A stretch of 55,121 bases of DNA, from contig PHBQ01000005.1 in assembly GCA_002841975.1 (NCBI GenBank), forward strand, positions 1 through 55,121. The letters are read 5' to 3'. Positions within the stretch are counted from its first letter, which is position 1; every line of letters starts with the position of its first letter. This DNA is from Candidatus Cloacimonetes bacterium HGW-Cloacimonetes-1. GTDB taxonomy: Bacteria; Cloacimonadota; Cloacimonadia; Cloacimonadales; Cloacimonadaceae. The notes under the pieces are model-generated. The model was not told the origin of the DNA. It made no database searches and worked only from the letters and a program-made list of their open reading frames with translations. This document shows, in pieces, positions 35,567-44,960 of this stretch. Both the position numbers and the translations under genes were made by a program.

Positions 35567-36316
35567 ATGGAAATTATCGCTCAAAGACCAAAAGCCCTGA
35601 CAAAGCTAAGTTTTACTTACTGCCCGGGGTGCCTCCATGGTGTCGCTCATCGTTTAATAGCTGAAGCTGTTGACGAACTGGGACTCAATGATGTAATGAC
35701 AGGCGTAGCCCCGGTTGGTTGCTCTGTATTTGCTTATAAATTTTTTGACTTTGATATGGCTCAGGCTGCTCATGGCAGAGCCCCTGCAGTTGCCACAGGT
35801 ATCAAGAGAGCCCGTCCCAATATGCACGTATTTACATACCAAGGTGATGGTGATCTGGCAGCTATCGGTACTGCTGAAATAGTGCATGCGGCAAACCGTG
35901 GTGAACACATGTCCGTTTTCTTTGTCAATAATGCCATCTATGGTATGACTGGTGGTCAAATGGCTCCTACAACATTGCCTGAAATGAAAACAACAACATC
36001 ACCATATGGCAGAAAAACTGATGATATCGGTTTTCCGATCCGTGTAAGTGAGTTAATCAATTCTCTTATAGCTCCTTATTACATAGAGAGAGTCTCACTG
36101 CTGACACCTGCAGACATTATTAAAGCCAAAAAAGCAGTCAAGAAAGCTCTTTTGTACAATAAGGAAGGTCGTGGCTTTACTTTTGTAGAATTTATCAGCA
36201 CATGTCCCACGAACTGGGGTATCGATCCCTTAAAATCTCGTGAATGGGCTAAAGAGAACATGTTACCGTTCTTTAAAGTTGGATGCCTACGTGATAAAGG
36301 TGAAGGAGTCGAATAA
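35567..36316 (+). CDS. korB: 2-oxoacid:ferredoxin oxidoreductase, beta (thiamine diphosphate-binding) subunit
   Basis: A 249-residue subunit binding thiamine diphosphate and, through cysteines, a proximal [4Fe-4S] cluster. Seen: YCPGCLHGVAHRL near residues 18-30, APVGCSVFAYKFFD, HGRAPAVATGIKRA, then the ThDP motif GDGDLAAIG...N with VNNAIYGMTGGQMAPTT. Family enzymes place the electron path ThDP, beta cluster, delta clusters, ferredoxin. A strong AAGGAGG ribosome site precedes ATG 35567. Its stop shares one base with the korC start, so the two are coupled. Confidence 0.93.
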   Translation: MEIIAQRPKALTKLSFTYCPGCLHGVAHRLIAEAVDELGLNDVMTGVAPVGCSVFAYKFFDFDMAQAAHGRAPAVATGIKRARPNMHVFTYQGDGDLAAIGTAEIVHAANRGEHMSVFFVNNAIYGMTGGQMAPTTLPEMKTTTSPYGRKTDDIGFPIRVSELINSLIAPYYIERVSLLTPADIIKAKKAVKKALLYNKEGRGFTFVEFISTCPTNWGIDPLKSREWAKENMLPFFKVGCLRDKGEGVE

Positions 36317-36855
36317 TGAAAGCTGAAATTATTTGTGCAGGATTTGGTGGACAGGGCGTATTGACCATTGGAAAGTTTATTGCGAAAGCCGGCATGGCAG
36401 AAGGAAAACACGTCTCATGGCTCCCGTCTTATGGTCCTGAAATGCGTGGTGGTACAGCGAATGTATCTGCAGTTGTTTCGGATGAGCCTATTGCTTCTCC
36501 TATTGTCAGTTATCCGGATATCTTGGTAGCTCTCAATCAGCCATCATTAGATAAATTCGGACCGACCATTAGACCTGGTGGAGTCCTTGTCGTTGATACA
36601 GGAATGTGTCCTCATGGCCTAAAACGTGACGATATCCAGTTTGTGGCAGCTCCTTTTTCTTCTATTGCCGTAGAGATTGGTAGTATGCGTGTTTTGAATA
36701 TGCTGGCTATAGGTGCGGTTATTGGAAGAACTAATATCATTAAATATGAAACAATTGAAGAGGATTTAACTGCATTTTTAAAGGCTAAGAACCCCGATTT
36801 ATTGGAACAAAACTTGAAAGCAATAAAACGCGGAATTGAAATCGGTAAATTGTAA
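36316..36855 (+). CDS. korC: 2-oxoacid:ferredoxin oxidoreductase, gamma subunit
   Basis: A 179-residue subunit forming the domain III-type fold that helps bind CoA. Seen: the family start CAGFGGQGVLTIGKFIAKAG, WLPSYGPEMRGGTANV, VSDEPIASPIV and ALNQPSLDKF, all standard in the KorC/gamma family (PF01558). Start ATG 36316 overlaps the korB stop by one base (TAATG). It is the last gene of the operon, followed 22 bases later by a strong terminator. Confidence 0.93.
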   Translation: MKAEIICAGFGGQGVLTIGKFIAKAGMAEGKHVSWLPSYGPEMRGGTANVSAVVSDEPIASPIVSYPDILVALNQPSLDKFGPTIRPGGVLVVDTGMCPHGLKRDDIQFVAAPFSSIAVEIGSMRVLNMLAIGAVIGRTNIIKYETIEEDLTAFLKAKNPDLLEQNLKAIKRGIEIGKL

Positions 36856-36877
36856 AAACCTCTTATGAGTATATTAA

Positions 36878-36925
36878 GGTTGTTTTGCGATCATCGATTT
36901 GAACCGTAAAACAGCCTTTTTTTTT
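36878..36925 (+). terminator. Intrinsic terminator of the kor operon
   Basis: GGTTGTTTTGCG (36878-36889) pairs at all 12 positions with CGTAAAACAGCC (36905-36916), two pairs being G-U, and is followed by nine T's. Confidence 0.92.
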
Positions 36926-36981
36926 CAGGGTCCTAAGGGGGACATCTGAAATTTTTGCAACTATCTAACATGGGAGATACT

Positions 36982-39900
36982 ATGCGAAGATTATTCGTTA
37001 TCATTCTGTTAGCATTATGTTTTAGCCAGCTACCGGCTATTATTGAAGAGACAGGATCACTAAGAAATTTTATGATGGGGCACGAGCCCAATAGCCAGTA
37101 TGACAATTGGGTCTCACATATTGCGGAAGGCATTGCTTCAGCAAATTACAACTTGTATGCACCGTATGATCGTCAGACAAATGGGTTTGGAGATTTCCGT
37201 GTACCTACAACGTCAGATATGACAAACTGGGGAAGCATTACAGTTGCTTTTTTGGCTCAGAACTGGAATCTGGCGCAAAGCTTGATTACAAATGCAGGAT
37301 ATCCGTATCAAGTGGTCAAGTTCAATGATACTGAAACACAGAGAACATACTATATGTTACGTGAAGTCCCGGATTACTCGAACTTTGATGACAATGGGAC
37401 TACTATCGAAGACGATGATGAATATGGTGCCTTTGAGTATGGCTGGGGTATATTTATTTATAATCCAGAAGCAACAAGACCGGTTATTGTTACAGTACCA
37501 CATCCCAATGATGACTTTATTGCACCGGCAATAGCCTTAGAAGCATTTCAGCTGTGGAATGCAAAATTCATGATGATTAACGGAGCCGGACGTGAAGTAA
37601 AGTGGACTAATGTACCTCCCTTTTACAATTCCAAATCACTCAGCGATCCCACACGAGTATCAAATCATCCCTTGAATGTATGTTATCAACAATTTAGTGA
37701 TTTGATCAGATCTGAATATGGAATTCGGGAGTTTTCGGCTCAGATTCATTCCTATGACTGGAATAGACATGTCGGTTATGCCAACGTCCAAGTGTCTGCC
37801 GGAAATCAGAAATACTGCCCTAATCTCCCCATACGAGATTTATCAAATCTCAAACACGACTTGATAAACCGGGGATCAAATCTTATGATTCCTGCAAATA
37901 CAGTCGGAACACACAGCAATGTATATCTCAATGACTTCTACGCTGTGCACTATACTGTTCATGACTTTGAATTCACAGACGGCGAAAATACGTATCCTGT
38001 GAATGGCAATATCGACTTACCCGGGGCGGAAGGCAATGTGCCCATGCTTTATACTCTTTCCGGTTGGAACGATTATGACTCCTATGATCCTTTCTTTCAT
38101 ATAGAAATGGATGAATTACCGAATTCTTACGATGAAACCGACAACAACTATAAGTGGTTTTATGGATGGAATGAAAGTACTCGGCGCTGGGATTACAACA
38201 ATCTGTTTACCAATGCAACCAATTACTATTCACGTTGGTATCAGGATATGGATACTCTGTTTGACGAAATGTTCCAGATGAATGATGGAGTAGCACCTTC
38301 CAATCCAGAAAATCTCCAGGTTTACAATCAATCACTAAACCATATTACTTTGAAATGGGACCGTAGTTTCAGCTATGACTTTGACACCTACCAGATTCTC
38401 TATTCTACGATACCCAATGATGAAGTGACCTACCAGACTTTCTCCCGAAACAACAATAGTTTCTTAGCTTCACAGGCATGTGATCAGATCAATGTTACAG
38501 GTTTACAAAACTCCAATATCTATTACTTCAAGATTAGAGCATTGGACAAAAATGGAAATGTATCAGCTGTGTCGAACGAAGTTATGTCCAGACCCGCTCC
38601 AGCAAACATAGTTGCTATGAATGCATATGGAATGGATGGAACTGTACGTGTCTATTGGACAGTCTCCGGTCAAACAAACAACCAAGGCTTTAAAGTATAT
38701 CGTAAAGTGGGACAGGGAGATTATTCACTAATGGACTCCTGGCTCACAAACCCCAGTCTATCCAATAGCACTGCCTCCTCTTTTGAATGGTGGGATACTC
38801 ATGCTGCAAATAATACTTACTACACATACATGATCAGTGCTACTAATACCAATGACATGGAGTTCTTTTATAATTACCCATCAAATGCAAGTCCTAGACC
38901 GATTCATACTCTGACAGTTAGAAATGCAGATAGCACTAAAACAGATGCAATATCTTTTGCAAACAATCCATTTGCCTCTGATGGACAAGATACGTATTTT
39001 GATGTGAGTAAGAGCAATCCAAGTGGTTCAAACTTTGTTTGGAATGCCTTTTGGGAGCAGTATTGGGGAAATAATGGAACTCAATTGTCCCGTGAGATAA
39101 AAGCAGACTACAATCTGGATAGCGAAGTCAAGACTTGGATCATGAGAGTACGCTCTGATCTCACAAGTCAGCCGTTGTATATCGAAGCTTCTCCCAATTT
39201 CTCAAGAGCAGAGAAGCTGTACTTATACGATAGTGGCAATGGCACCTGGAGCAACTTACTAACAGGTCCCTATAACTTTACTGTGTCAAATAGTAACAAT
39301 AGAACCATGACTTTGTATTGGGGAAATCTGCAGCCCAAAATCACAATTGGTAGCGGTTTAAATCGTATTTATCAAGGTGGAAGTAACATTAATTTCACTT
39401 GGTATCCGCAGAATTCCTTCCTCTTGGATCACGTAAATCTTTCGATCCAAAACGGGATCGACAGCATATTTGTAGCTTCCAACATTCCTGGTACAACCAG
39501 TAGTTACAACTATATGGTATCTTCAACAGCGGATATGCAAAATGCTAAACTGGTGGTTGATGCATGGGCTGTTGACGGTGTAGCGACACGTTATGAATCT
39601 AGCTATTCATTTGGATTGGTTCCTCTGATGAATCTCTGCACTACTATTGATGGTTGGAACATGAGATCAAACATCTGGAGTCCGTCAGTGCTTCCCATTA
39701 CAACTGTATTTGGTGGTACCGGAACGGGCTATATTCAAGGAGCAAGTACTGCATGGCAACCAACTTCAAACTTTGAATTTGGTAAGGGATATTGGATTCA
39801 TAATGATGAACCGAGCTTCTACAGTTCAAACAATGCTGTGCTACGAGATAGTATTTCATTCTCTCTTGTTCAAGGATGGAACCTTATACCAAATCCACAT

Positions 39901-40896
39901 TTATGTTCATACAAAATCAAGGATATTCTGTTTTGGATTAACGGTGTCAGATACAAGTTTGGCGAAATGATAAATCAGCAGTTGATATCCCGTGGCGTTT
40001 ATGTATATCGCAATGGTAGCTATGAGCAGGTTGATACCATTGAACCTTATGAATCTTTCTTAATCAAATACTACGGAAATTCAATCGGATCTTCATTGAT
40101 CACGTTTATACCATATTTTAATGCTCCGGAAGTAGTGCCGATTCCTGCTCGTTGGGAACTAAAAGTTTCTGCTGCTCAAGCCGGCTATGACACGGACAAA
40201 ATAGCCATTGGCGCATCTGCAATCAGCAGTGATGCATATGACTTTAGGATTGATCTACCGGAACCTATAATAAAACCATTCCCGAGCCTTAGATTCTATT
40301 TGAATAGAACTGCAGCGGCTGATACACTGTTCTTGGACAGCCAGCTCAATTGTGAGTACAAAGCCGAGTTTGTATCAGGGACTGAGACAAGTAAAGTATG
40401 GGATTTATGTTTGGATGTACCTTCCTTGGATCCCGTAACCTTTACATTTGATCAGACTATGGTACCGCAAAACTATACCATTACTCTCTGGATAGGAGGA
40501 GTTGGTCATCATCTTTATAATGGAGATACCTTTACTTTTACTCCGGCTCAGACAGGTATAATCAATGGAACATTGCTGGTTCGCAATTTCCCTGTAAGCA
40601 ATTCGGATTTGGTGATGCCTGCGATCTCTGCAATGAAGGTTTATCCCAATCCTTTCAATCCTACCACGAATATCAGCTTCTACTTAGGTAAGTCGGGTGA
40701 CACGTCACTCGATATTTACAATCTCAGAGGTCAGAAGGTGAAATCACTGTTTAACGGACAGTTGAAATCCGGTTCACAGACAATTCAATGGAACGGAGTA
40801 GATGACGGTGGCCGCAGTGTAGCTTCCGGAGTATACTTTGTAAGAGTGAAAACCGCCAATAGAACTGAATTGATGAAGATGATGCTGATGAAATAG
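36982..40896 (+). CDS. Giant secreted protein, unfamiliar N-terminal domain, FN3 modules and FlgD-like sorting domain
   Basis: A 1304-residue exported protein. ATG 36982 is chosen because GGGAG sits just upstream and MRRLFVIILLALCFSQLPA is a clean signal peptide; a frame from 36955 adds 9 unneeded residues. Residues about 20-440 are a globular domain I do not recognise with certainty. It contains VIVTVPHPNDDF, MMINGAGREV and EFSAQIHSYDWNRH, whose His/Asp/Glu placement is reminiscent of zinc amidohydrolases such as N-formylglutamate amidohydrolase. Then FN3-like modules (GVAPSNPENLQVYNQS, VRVYWTVSGQTNNQGFKVYRK), a GYWIHNDEPSF/GWNLIPNPH segment common in such surface proteins, and YPNPFNPTTN with a FlgD-like end LMKMMLMK. 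Secretion is well supported; enzyme function is a guess. Confidence 0.85.
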   Translation: MRRLFVIILLALCFSQLPAIIEETGSLRNFMMGHEPNSQYDNWVSHIAEGIASANYNLYAPYDRQTNGFGDFRVPTTSDMTNWGSITVAFLAQNWNLAQSLITNAGYPYQVVKFNDTETQRTYYMLREVPDYSNFDDNGTTIEDDDEYGAFEYGWGIFIYNPEATRPVIVTVPHPNDDFIAPAIALEAFQLWNAKFMMINGAGREVKWTNVPPFYNSKSLSDPTRVSNHPLNVCYQQFSDLIRSEYGIREFSAQIHSYDWNRHVGYANVQVSAGNQKYCPNLPIRDLSNLKHDLINRGSNLMIPANTVGTHSNVYLNDFYAVHYTVHDFEFTDGENTYPVNGNIDLPGAEGNVPMLYTLSGWNDYDSYDPFFHIEMDELPNSYDETDNNYKWFYGWNESTRRWDYNNLFTNATNYYSRWYQDMDTLFDEMFQMNDGVAPSNPENLQVYNQSLNHITLKWDRSFSYDFDTYQILYSTIPNDEVTYQTFSRNNNSFLASQACDQINVTGLQNSNIYYFKIRALDKNGNVSAVSNEVMSRPAPANIVAMNAYGMDGTVRVYWTVSGQTNNQGFKVYRKVGQGDYSLMDSWLTNPSLSNSTASSFEWWDTHAANNTYYTYMISATNTNDMEFFYNYPSNASPRPIHTLTVRNADSTKTDAISFANNPFASDGQDTYFDVSKSNPSGSNFVWNAFWEQYWGNNGTQLSREIKADYNLDSEVKTWIMRVRSDLTSQPLYIEASPNFSRAEKLYLYDSGNGTWSNLLTGPYNFTVSNSNNRTMTLYWGNLQPKITIGSGLNRIYQGGSNINFTWYPQNSFLLDHVNLSIQNGIDSIFVASNIPGTTSSYNYMVSSTADMQNAKLVVDAWAVDGVATRYESSYSFGLVPLMNLCTTIDGWNMRSNIWSPSVLPITTVFGGTGTGYIQGASTAWQPTSNFEFGKGYWIHNDEPSFYSSNNAVLRDSISFSLVQGWNLIPNPHLCSYKIKDILFWINGVRYKFGEMINQQLISRGVYVYRNGSYEQVDTIEPYESFLIKYYGNSIGSSLITFIPYFNAPEVVPIPARWELKVSAAQAGYDTDKIAIGASAISSDAYDFRIDLPEPIIKPFPSLRFYLNRTAAADTLFLDSQLNCEYKAEFVSGTETSKVWDLCLDVPSLDPVTFTFDQTMVPQNYTITLWIGGVGHHLYNGDTFTFTPAQTGIINGTLLVRNFPVSNSDLVMPAISAMKVYPNPFNPTTNISFYLGKSGDTSLDIYNLRGQKVKSLFNGQLKSGSQTIQWNGVDDGGRSVASGVYFVRVKTANRTELMKMMLMK

Positions 40897-40913
40897 TATC
40901 AATTAACCATTAA

Positions 40914-40942
40914 AAAAGCCCCTGCATTTTGCAGGGGCTTTT
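40914..40942. terminator. Bidirectional intrinsic terminator between convergent genes
   Basis: Perfect 13-bp arms AAAAGCCCCTGCA (40914-40926) and TGCAGGGGCTTTT (40930-40942) with a 3-base loop. A-rich and T-rich flanks serve both the plus-strand gene ending at 40896 and the minus-strand gene ending at 40961. Confidence 0.93.
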
Positions 40943-40960
40943 GTTATTCTACGATATTAT

Positions 40961-42079
40961 TTAGAAGTTAACTGTAAGGTTAGCTCCCAATAAGTAGTTC
41001 ATATCAGCACCTGCGTTAGGGAATGCCAAAGCTCCAAAGGGACACACTTTCATAGTATCTTCAATCAGCTTGTATTCCAAACCGGCATTCAATTCTACAC
41101 CCACAGAGTCTTTAAATGTATTTACAGAACCGATTGCACCAAAGACTTTCATGTTGTCCATGAGAGGATATTTCATGCCAAATACTGCAGACAAGTAACC
41201 GTCTGAATTTGATGCAGCACTATAATCGTCGTTCCAATAGATCCCGACACCATCATGCAGGGAGCCATAGCTATACAAATACAATCCACTTTGATAGTAA
41301 GGAGAAACAGTAGTCAATCCATCTTCTGAAACTACAAGAATATCACCATAAACTTCGAGTTCATCCATACTCATTTCGGCTCTGAGAGCTGTGCCGATAC
41401 CGAAGCGATCTTTTTGATTTAGGGTAGTTTGATAATCTACAAACAAAGTTGCATCCAACTTGGCTGGACCTATCGGCAAAACAACATATGGCATAAGAGT
41501 AATGTTGGTAGCCTTCATAAACTGGTCTCTACCTAACAGTGCTAATAAACCGGAATCAAATGGCTGCTCTGCGATGATATTTACGAAAAATACGTTGAAG
41601 TCATCCTTCTTGTTCCTGTTATTTTCTACAGCTTTGATAAAAGCAAAGTCTGTCTTATAAGACATGAAGTTATCCATGCTAAATATTATGCCGGAAAATT
41701 GATCATCGAGGATTAAGCTTCTATGATCACCCCAATATTGCTGACCGACTCGGACATGACTCTCGATAGAAGGGAATTTAAGATCTAAATACAGTTCCAG
41801 TGTTTCGATATTGATTCCACGAGTTGAAATATTTCCGCCTGTTCCTGGGTCTCCCCAGATAATGTTTCCAATTTCTAACTTGAGTGCGATGTCCAATCTG
41901 GGATCGAGCTGTGATTGCATGCTTAGAATCATCCGATTGTCAATATGACCACCGTCTTTTTCAGAAGCGTTATTATACATTGCTGCCCGTTCACGTAACT
42001 CTCCACTGAAATCAAACTCAACTGCGAGTAATGCACCAAATGCGAATACTGTGATTAGTATTAATAGTACCTTTTTCAT
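40961..42079 (-). CDS. Outer-membrane beta-barrel protein (porin-like)
   Basis: A 372-residue exported protein with a signal peptide (MKKVLLILITVFAFGALLA, cut before VEFDFSG). The mature part alternates polar and hydrophobic residues in amphipathic strands (LDIALKLEIGNIIWG, LELYLDLKF, KLDATLFVDYQ, LEVYGDILVV) separated by Asp/Asn/Gly turns, and ends in LLGANLTVNF with a terminal Phe, the usual BAM recognition signal. This is the pattern of a 14-18 strand barrel. No specific channel family is recognised. It has an AGGAGAG ribosome site and a good promoter of its own, and its transcript ends at a shared bidirectional terminator. Confidence 0.8.
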   Translation of the reverse strand: MKKVLLILITVFAFGALLAVEFDFSGELRERAAMYNNASEKDGGHIDNRMILSMQSQLDPRLDIALKLEIGNIIWGDPGTGGNISTRGINIETLELYLDLKFPSIESHVRVGQQYWGDHRSLILDDQFSGIIFSMDNFMSYKTDFAFIKAVENNRNKKDDFNVFFVNIIAEQPFDSGLLALLGRDQFMKATNITLMPYVVLPIGPAKLDATLFVDYQTTLNQKDRFGIGTALRAEMSMDELEVYGDILVVSEDGLTTVSPYYQSGLYLYSYGSLHDGVGIYWNDDYSAASNSDGYLSAVFGMKYPLMDNMKVFGAIGSVNTFKDSVGVELNAGLEYKLIEDTMKVCPFGALAFPNAGADMNYLLGANLTVNF

Positions 42080-42107
42080 TTAGACTCTCCTAAGTCGTTT
42101 TTTTTAT

Positions 42108-42136
42108 AGTTTAACAAGAGAACCGTGCAATGTCAA
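42108..42136 (-). promoter_or_regulatory. Promoter of the outer-membrane barrel gene
   Basis: Minus-strand perfect TTGACA (42136-42131), a 17-base spacer and TAAACT (42113-42108), predicting a start near 42101 and a short leader with AGGAGAG. Confidence 0.58.
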
Positions 42137-42144
42137 CTAGAACC

Positions 42145-43233
42145 TTACAGGTTCAGCATTGATATGCCTAATTCAGCTTGCATGAACTCTATATCTTTTT
42201 GTAAATTCGGGATGATCGGAACTCCACGTTTTAACACCTGCAATTCGTTCTCATATTCTTTTTCTCCGGCTACATATATGCGATCCTGACCCGGGAAGAG
42301 TTTTGAATTCTGGAGTTCCCGGCAGATATCCCCGCAGGTTTTCTTAAAATCGACAATCTCAGTAAAGAAATCAATATTGATTGCCATGAAGAAATGCCCT
42401 AACTTATAGGGTGCTGCACTTCCATCTTGATTCATACCCAACAGTTGGTTTAGAAAACCACCATTTTGGAGTGCAGAACTAAGGATCTCGACCATAGTCG
42501 ATAATCCATAGCCTTTATGGCTTCCGGTTACTTCTTCACTGCCACCAATTGGTAACATCGAAGCAGTCTGCTTGATCAAATCTACAAGCAAACGTTTGGT
42601 ATCTGTTTGAGGTTCCCCTTTCAGGTTGATCGCCCAGTAGGGAGGAGTGTCCTTTTCTTCACGAGCATATTGTTCAACCTTTCCACGTTGTGAGATGGAA
42701 GTAGCAGCATCATAAAGGAATGGATAGGGGAGGTCTGTTGGAGCTCCGAAGCAAATTGGATTTGTTCCCAATAAGGGCTCTACGCCATTAGTGGGGCATA
42801 CTGAAGGACGAGCGTTTGTGAAAGTCATGCCGATCATATCCTGCTTGGTAGCCATTTCAGCATAATAGCCGCAAATTCCATAATGAGTGGAATTGCGTAC
42901 TGCTACAGCTCCCAGGCCAAATTGCTTGGCTTTATCTATTGCAGTTTGCATTGCCCGATAGCCAATTACATGACCCATACCGTGATTACCGTCCCAAACG
43001 GCTGTGGCATATTTGTCTTTGATGACGTCTATTTTGGTTTCAGGGAATTGGATTCCCAGCTTGATCCGGTCATAGTACATCTTCAATCTTCCTATACCAT
43101 GTGATTCGATGCCTCTCAAATCTGATGCTATCAGAACGTTAGCACAGATCTTGGCATCTTCCAAAGGTACACCGACTTTGCAAAATACTTCGATCATGAA
43201 ATCTTTCAAGATTTCTACAGGTAAGTACTTCAT
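42145..43233 (-). CDS. Malate/L-lactate dehydrogenase family (LDH2/Ldh-type) oxidoreductase
   Basis: A 362-residue NAD(P)-dependent 2-hydroxyacid dehydrogenase of the LDH2/MDHG2 family (PF02615), a fold unrelated to classical LDH/MDH. Seen: VGVPLEDAKICANVLIASDLRGIESHGIGRL (family start with catalytic SHG), DGNHGMGHVIGYRAM, VAVRNSTHYGICGYYA, GMTFTNARPSVCPTNG, EPLLGTNPICFGAP and the SHKGYGLSTMVEILSSAL block. Substrate may be malate, lactate, or another 2-hydroxyacid such as ureidoglycolate or sulfolactate; malate is the usual annotation. It lies 32 bases after the ODC-like decarboxylase on the same strand, so they may be co-transcribed. Confidence 0.9.
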   Translation of the reverse strand: MKYLPVEILKDFMIEVFCKVGVPLEDAKICANVLIASDLRGIESHGIGRLKMYYDRIKLGIQFPETKIDVIKDKYATAVWDGNHGMGHVIGYRAMQTAIDKAKQFGLGAVAVRNSTHYGICGYYAEMATKQDMIGMTFTNARPSVCPTNGVEPLLGTNPICFGAPTDLPYPFLYDAATSISQRGKVEQYAREEKDTPPYWAINLKGEPQTDTKRLLVDLIKQTASMLPIGGSEEVTGSHKGYGLSTMVEILSSALQNGGFLNQLLGMNQDGSAAPYKLGHFFMAINIDFFTEIVDFKKTCGDICRELQNSKLFPGQDRIYVAGEKEYENELQVLKRGVPIIPNLQKDIEFMQAELGISMLNL

Positions 43234-43265
43234 GCCATACTCCTTAGCTTTTATGTTAATTTATA

Positions 43266-44444
43266 TCAATCTATTAAGCATTCAGCGCGGAGAGGAGGGA
43301 AGCCATTAAAATTTACAGAACTATAGCTTTGAGTATATGCTCCTGTGGTAAATATATAGGCCAAATCTCCCGGGATCACTGTCTCCGGCATATGATATTT
43401 GTAGTGTTCATATAGGATATCCATACTGTCGCAAGTAGGTCCGGCAAGAATGATCTCTTCTGCCATCCCTTCTTTGTCAAAGAATATTGGGAACTTGATA
43501 GATTCATCTATGGTTTCGATCAAACCTCCAAACTTGCCGACATCCAGATATACCCATTGATATAGGTTGTTTTTGGACTTGCGGCTGAGGTTTACCACTT
43601 CACTTACCAATACTCCGGAATCAGCAGTGAGGGATCTTCCTGGTTCTAATATGATAATGGGTTTATTATCACCAAAATCTTCTTCGATGAATCGCATGAT
43701 TTCTTCGGCATATTCGGGTACGGAAAAAGTGGGATCTACATAATTGGCGGGGAATCCACCGCCAATATTGATCATTTTGAGTTCTATCCCTTCTTCTGCT
43801 ACGGCATCATATAGATACTTACATCTTGCTACAGCATCATCCCACTGACCAATGTCTCTTTGTTGAGAACCCACATGGAAAGAAATGCCCCACGGGATCA
43901 GTCCTAGTTCTGCAGATTCCAAAATCAAATGATACAATACATCAGGATGCGCTCCAAATTTACGGGATAGAGGCCAGTCTGCCCCAGTTCCTTCGGTCAA
44001 TATTCTGTAGAATACTCTGGTTCCGGGAGCTGCTTTTGCCAAGTTCTTCAAATCGTATTCGGAGTCTGTGGCATACAAGCGAACACCTTTCTCATAAAAG
44101 TAAGCGATATCAGTGAGTTTCTTGATAGTGTTACCATAGCTCAAACGATCGGGAGATATCCCCAATCTTAGCATTTGATCCAGTTCATAACGTGATGCAA
44201 TATCAAAGTTTGATCCCAAACTTGCCAGAAGCATGATCACTTCATCCATGGGATTCGCTTTGACTGCATAGTAGATCTGGGCGCAAGGCAAACTTTTCGC
44301 CAATTCTTTATATTTGCTTTCGATGATTTTAGTATCTATTACCAATACAGGCTTTGGAATATCTTTAGCAAATGACTTGATTTGCTCGAATCTCTTGGGA
44401 TCAATGTATCGTTCAATATTAAAGTGATAAGGCTCTTTAAACAT
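43266..44444 (-). CDS. PLP-dependent ornithine/lysine/diaminopimelate-type decarboxylase
   Basis: A 392-residue fold-type III decarboxylase of the eukaryotic ODC-like group. Seen: YAVKANP with the PLP Lys62, GSNFDIASRYELDQML, FHVGSQQRD, GGGFPANY (phosphate binding), EPGRSLTAD and the active-site GPTCDSMDILYE with Cys338 supplied across the dimer, then GDLAYIFTTGAYT. Length and GPTCDSMD fit ornithine and/or lysine decarboxylase rather than diaminopimelate decarboxylase (usually longer, with CESGD). It would make putrescine or cadaverine for polyamines. An AAGAGGA ribosome site precedes ATG 44444. The exact substrate is not certain. Confidence 0.9.
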   Translation of the reverse strand: MFKEPYHFNIERYIDPKRFEQIKSFAKDIPKPVLVIDTKIIESKYKELAKSLPCAQIYYAVKANPMDEVIMLLASLGSNFDIASRYELDQMLRLGISPDRLSYGNTIKKLTDIAYFYEKGVRLYATDSEYDLKNLAKAAPGTRVFYRILTEGTGADWPLSRKFGAHPDVLYHLILESAELGLIPWGISFHVGSQQRDIGQWDDAVARCKYLYDAVAEEGIELKMINIGGGFPANYVDPTFSVPEYAEEIMRFIEEDFGDNKPIIILEPGRSLTADSGVLVSEVVNLSRKSKNNLYQWVYLDVGKFGGLIETIDESIKFPIFFDKEGMAEEIILAGPTCDSMDILYEHYKYHMPETVIPGDLAYIFTTGAYTQSYSSVNFNGFPPLRAECLID

Positions 44445-44477
44445 GCGACAATCCTCTTATATCTTCATTAGCCATCC

Positions 44478-44506
44478 ATATTTTTTGAATCTATTTATTA
44501 TGTCAA
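44478..44506 (-). promoter_or_regulatory. Putative promoter of the ODC-like gene
   Basis: Minus-strand perfect TTGACA (44506-44501) lies 17 bases from AAATAT (44483-44478), about 34 bases before ATG 44444. The -35 is perfect, the -10 weak. Confidence 0.38.
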
Positions 44507-44660
44507 TAGATATAGCAGCCTTTTTCGTCACAAAAGCTGCTGAGAGTGGTTTAACGACATATTACTCAGCATCTAGTTACTCATTTGTGACTAACAAAAT
44601 GTGGGTACGGGTAATTGAACTTGTCATTAGCTACAGAATTGTCTTTTGTTTGCACCTTAC

Positions 44661-44730
44661 TCCAATCCGAGGTGACTCCCTTGTGACTCCCTCGTGAACC
44701 CCGGGTAGGAACTCGGAATCACGAGGGAAG
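44661..44730 (-). repeat. Dispersed palindromic intergenic repeat, copy C (inverted)
   Basis: Read on the minus strand it shows TTCACGAGGGAG, TCACAAGGGAG and TCACCTCGGATT, matching the 11-base unit order of copies A and B, with an inverted unit (CTTCCCTCGTGATTCC) to its 5' side and a CCCGGGG spacer. More diverged than A and B, and in the opposite orientation. Confidence 0.8.
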
Positions 44731-44915
44731 TACCACTGCTACACCAGAGTTTGTTATTGTTAAGAAGATGGTAAAATGGCTGATTTACTTGTGTCATTAA
44801 TAAGATTGATCTACATAGCCATGATAAATGGTGACTCTTCGGACTTGATCCAATCTGTTGTCAAAGATGATGCATGTACTGAATGTGATCCTGGGGACAT
44901 TGGAGAAGTAGATGC

Positions 44916-44948
44916 AAAAAAAATACTCCTCATAAGCATGAGGAGTAT
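44916..44948 (-). terminator. Intrinsic terminator of trxA
   Basis: A perfect 11-bp stem (ATACTCCTCAT, 44923-44933, with ATGAGGAGTAT, 44938-44948) and a 4-base loop, followed on the minus strand by eight T's. Confidence 0.94.
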
Positions 44949-44960
44949 CAAAAACAAATA

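Larger units (their letters stand above)
44445..44960. other. Gene-free stretch between ODC-like gene and trxA
   Basis: 516 bases containing the ODC-like promoter, dispersed repeat copy C and the trxA terminator. Two short plus-strand frames (44443-44697, 44776-44964) look like chance: the first crosses the repeat, the second ends in the terminator. Nothing recognised in 44740-44910. Confidence 0.65.
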
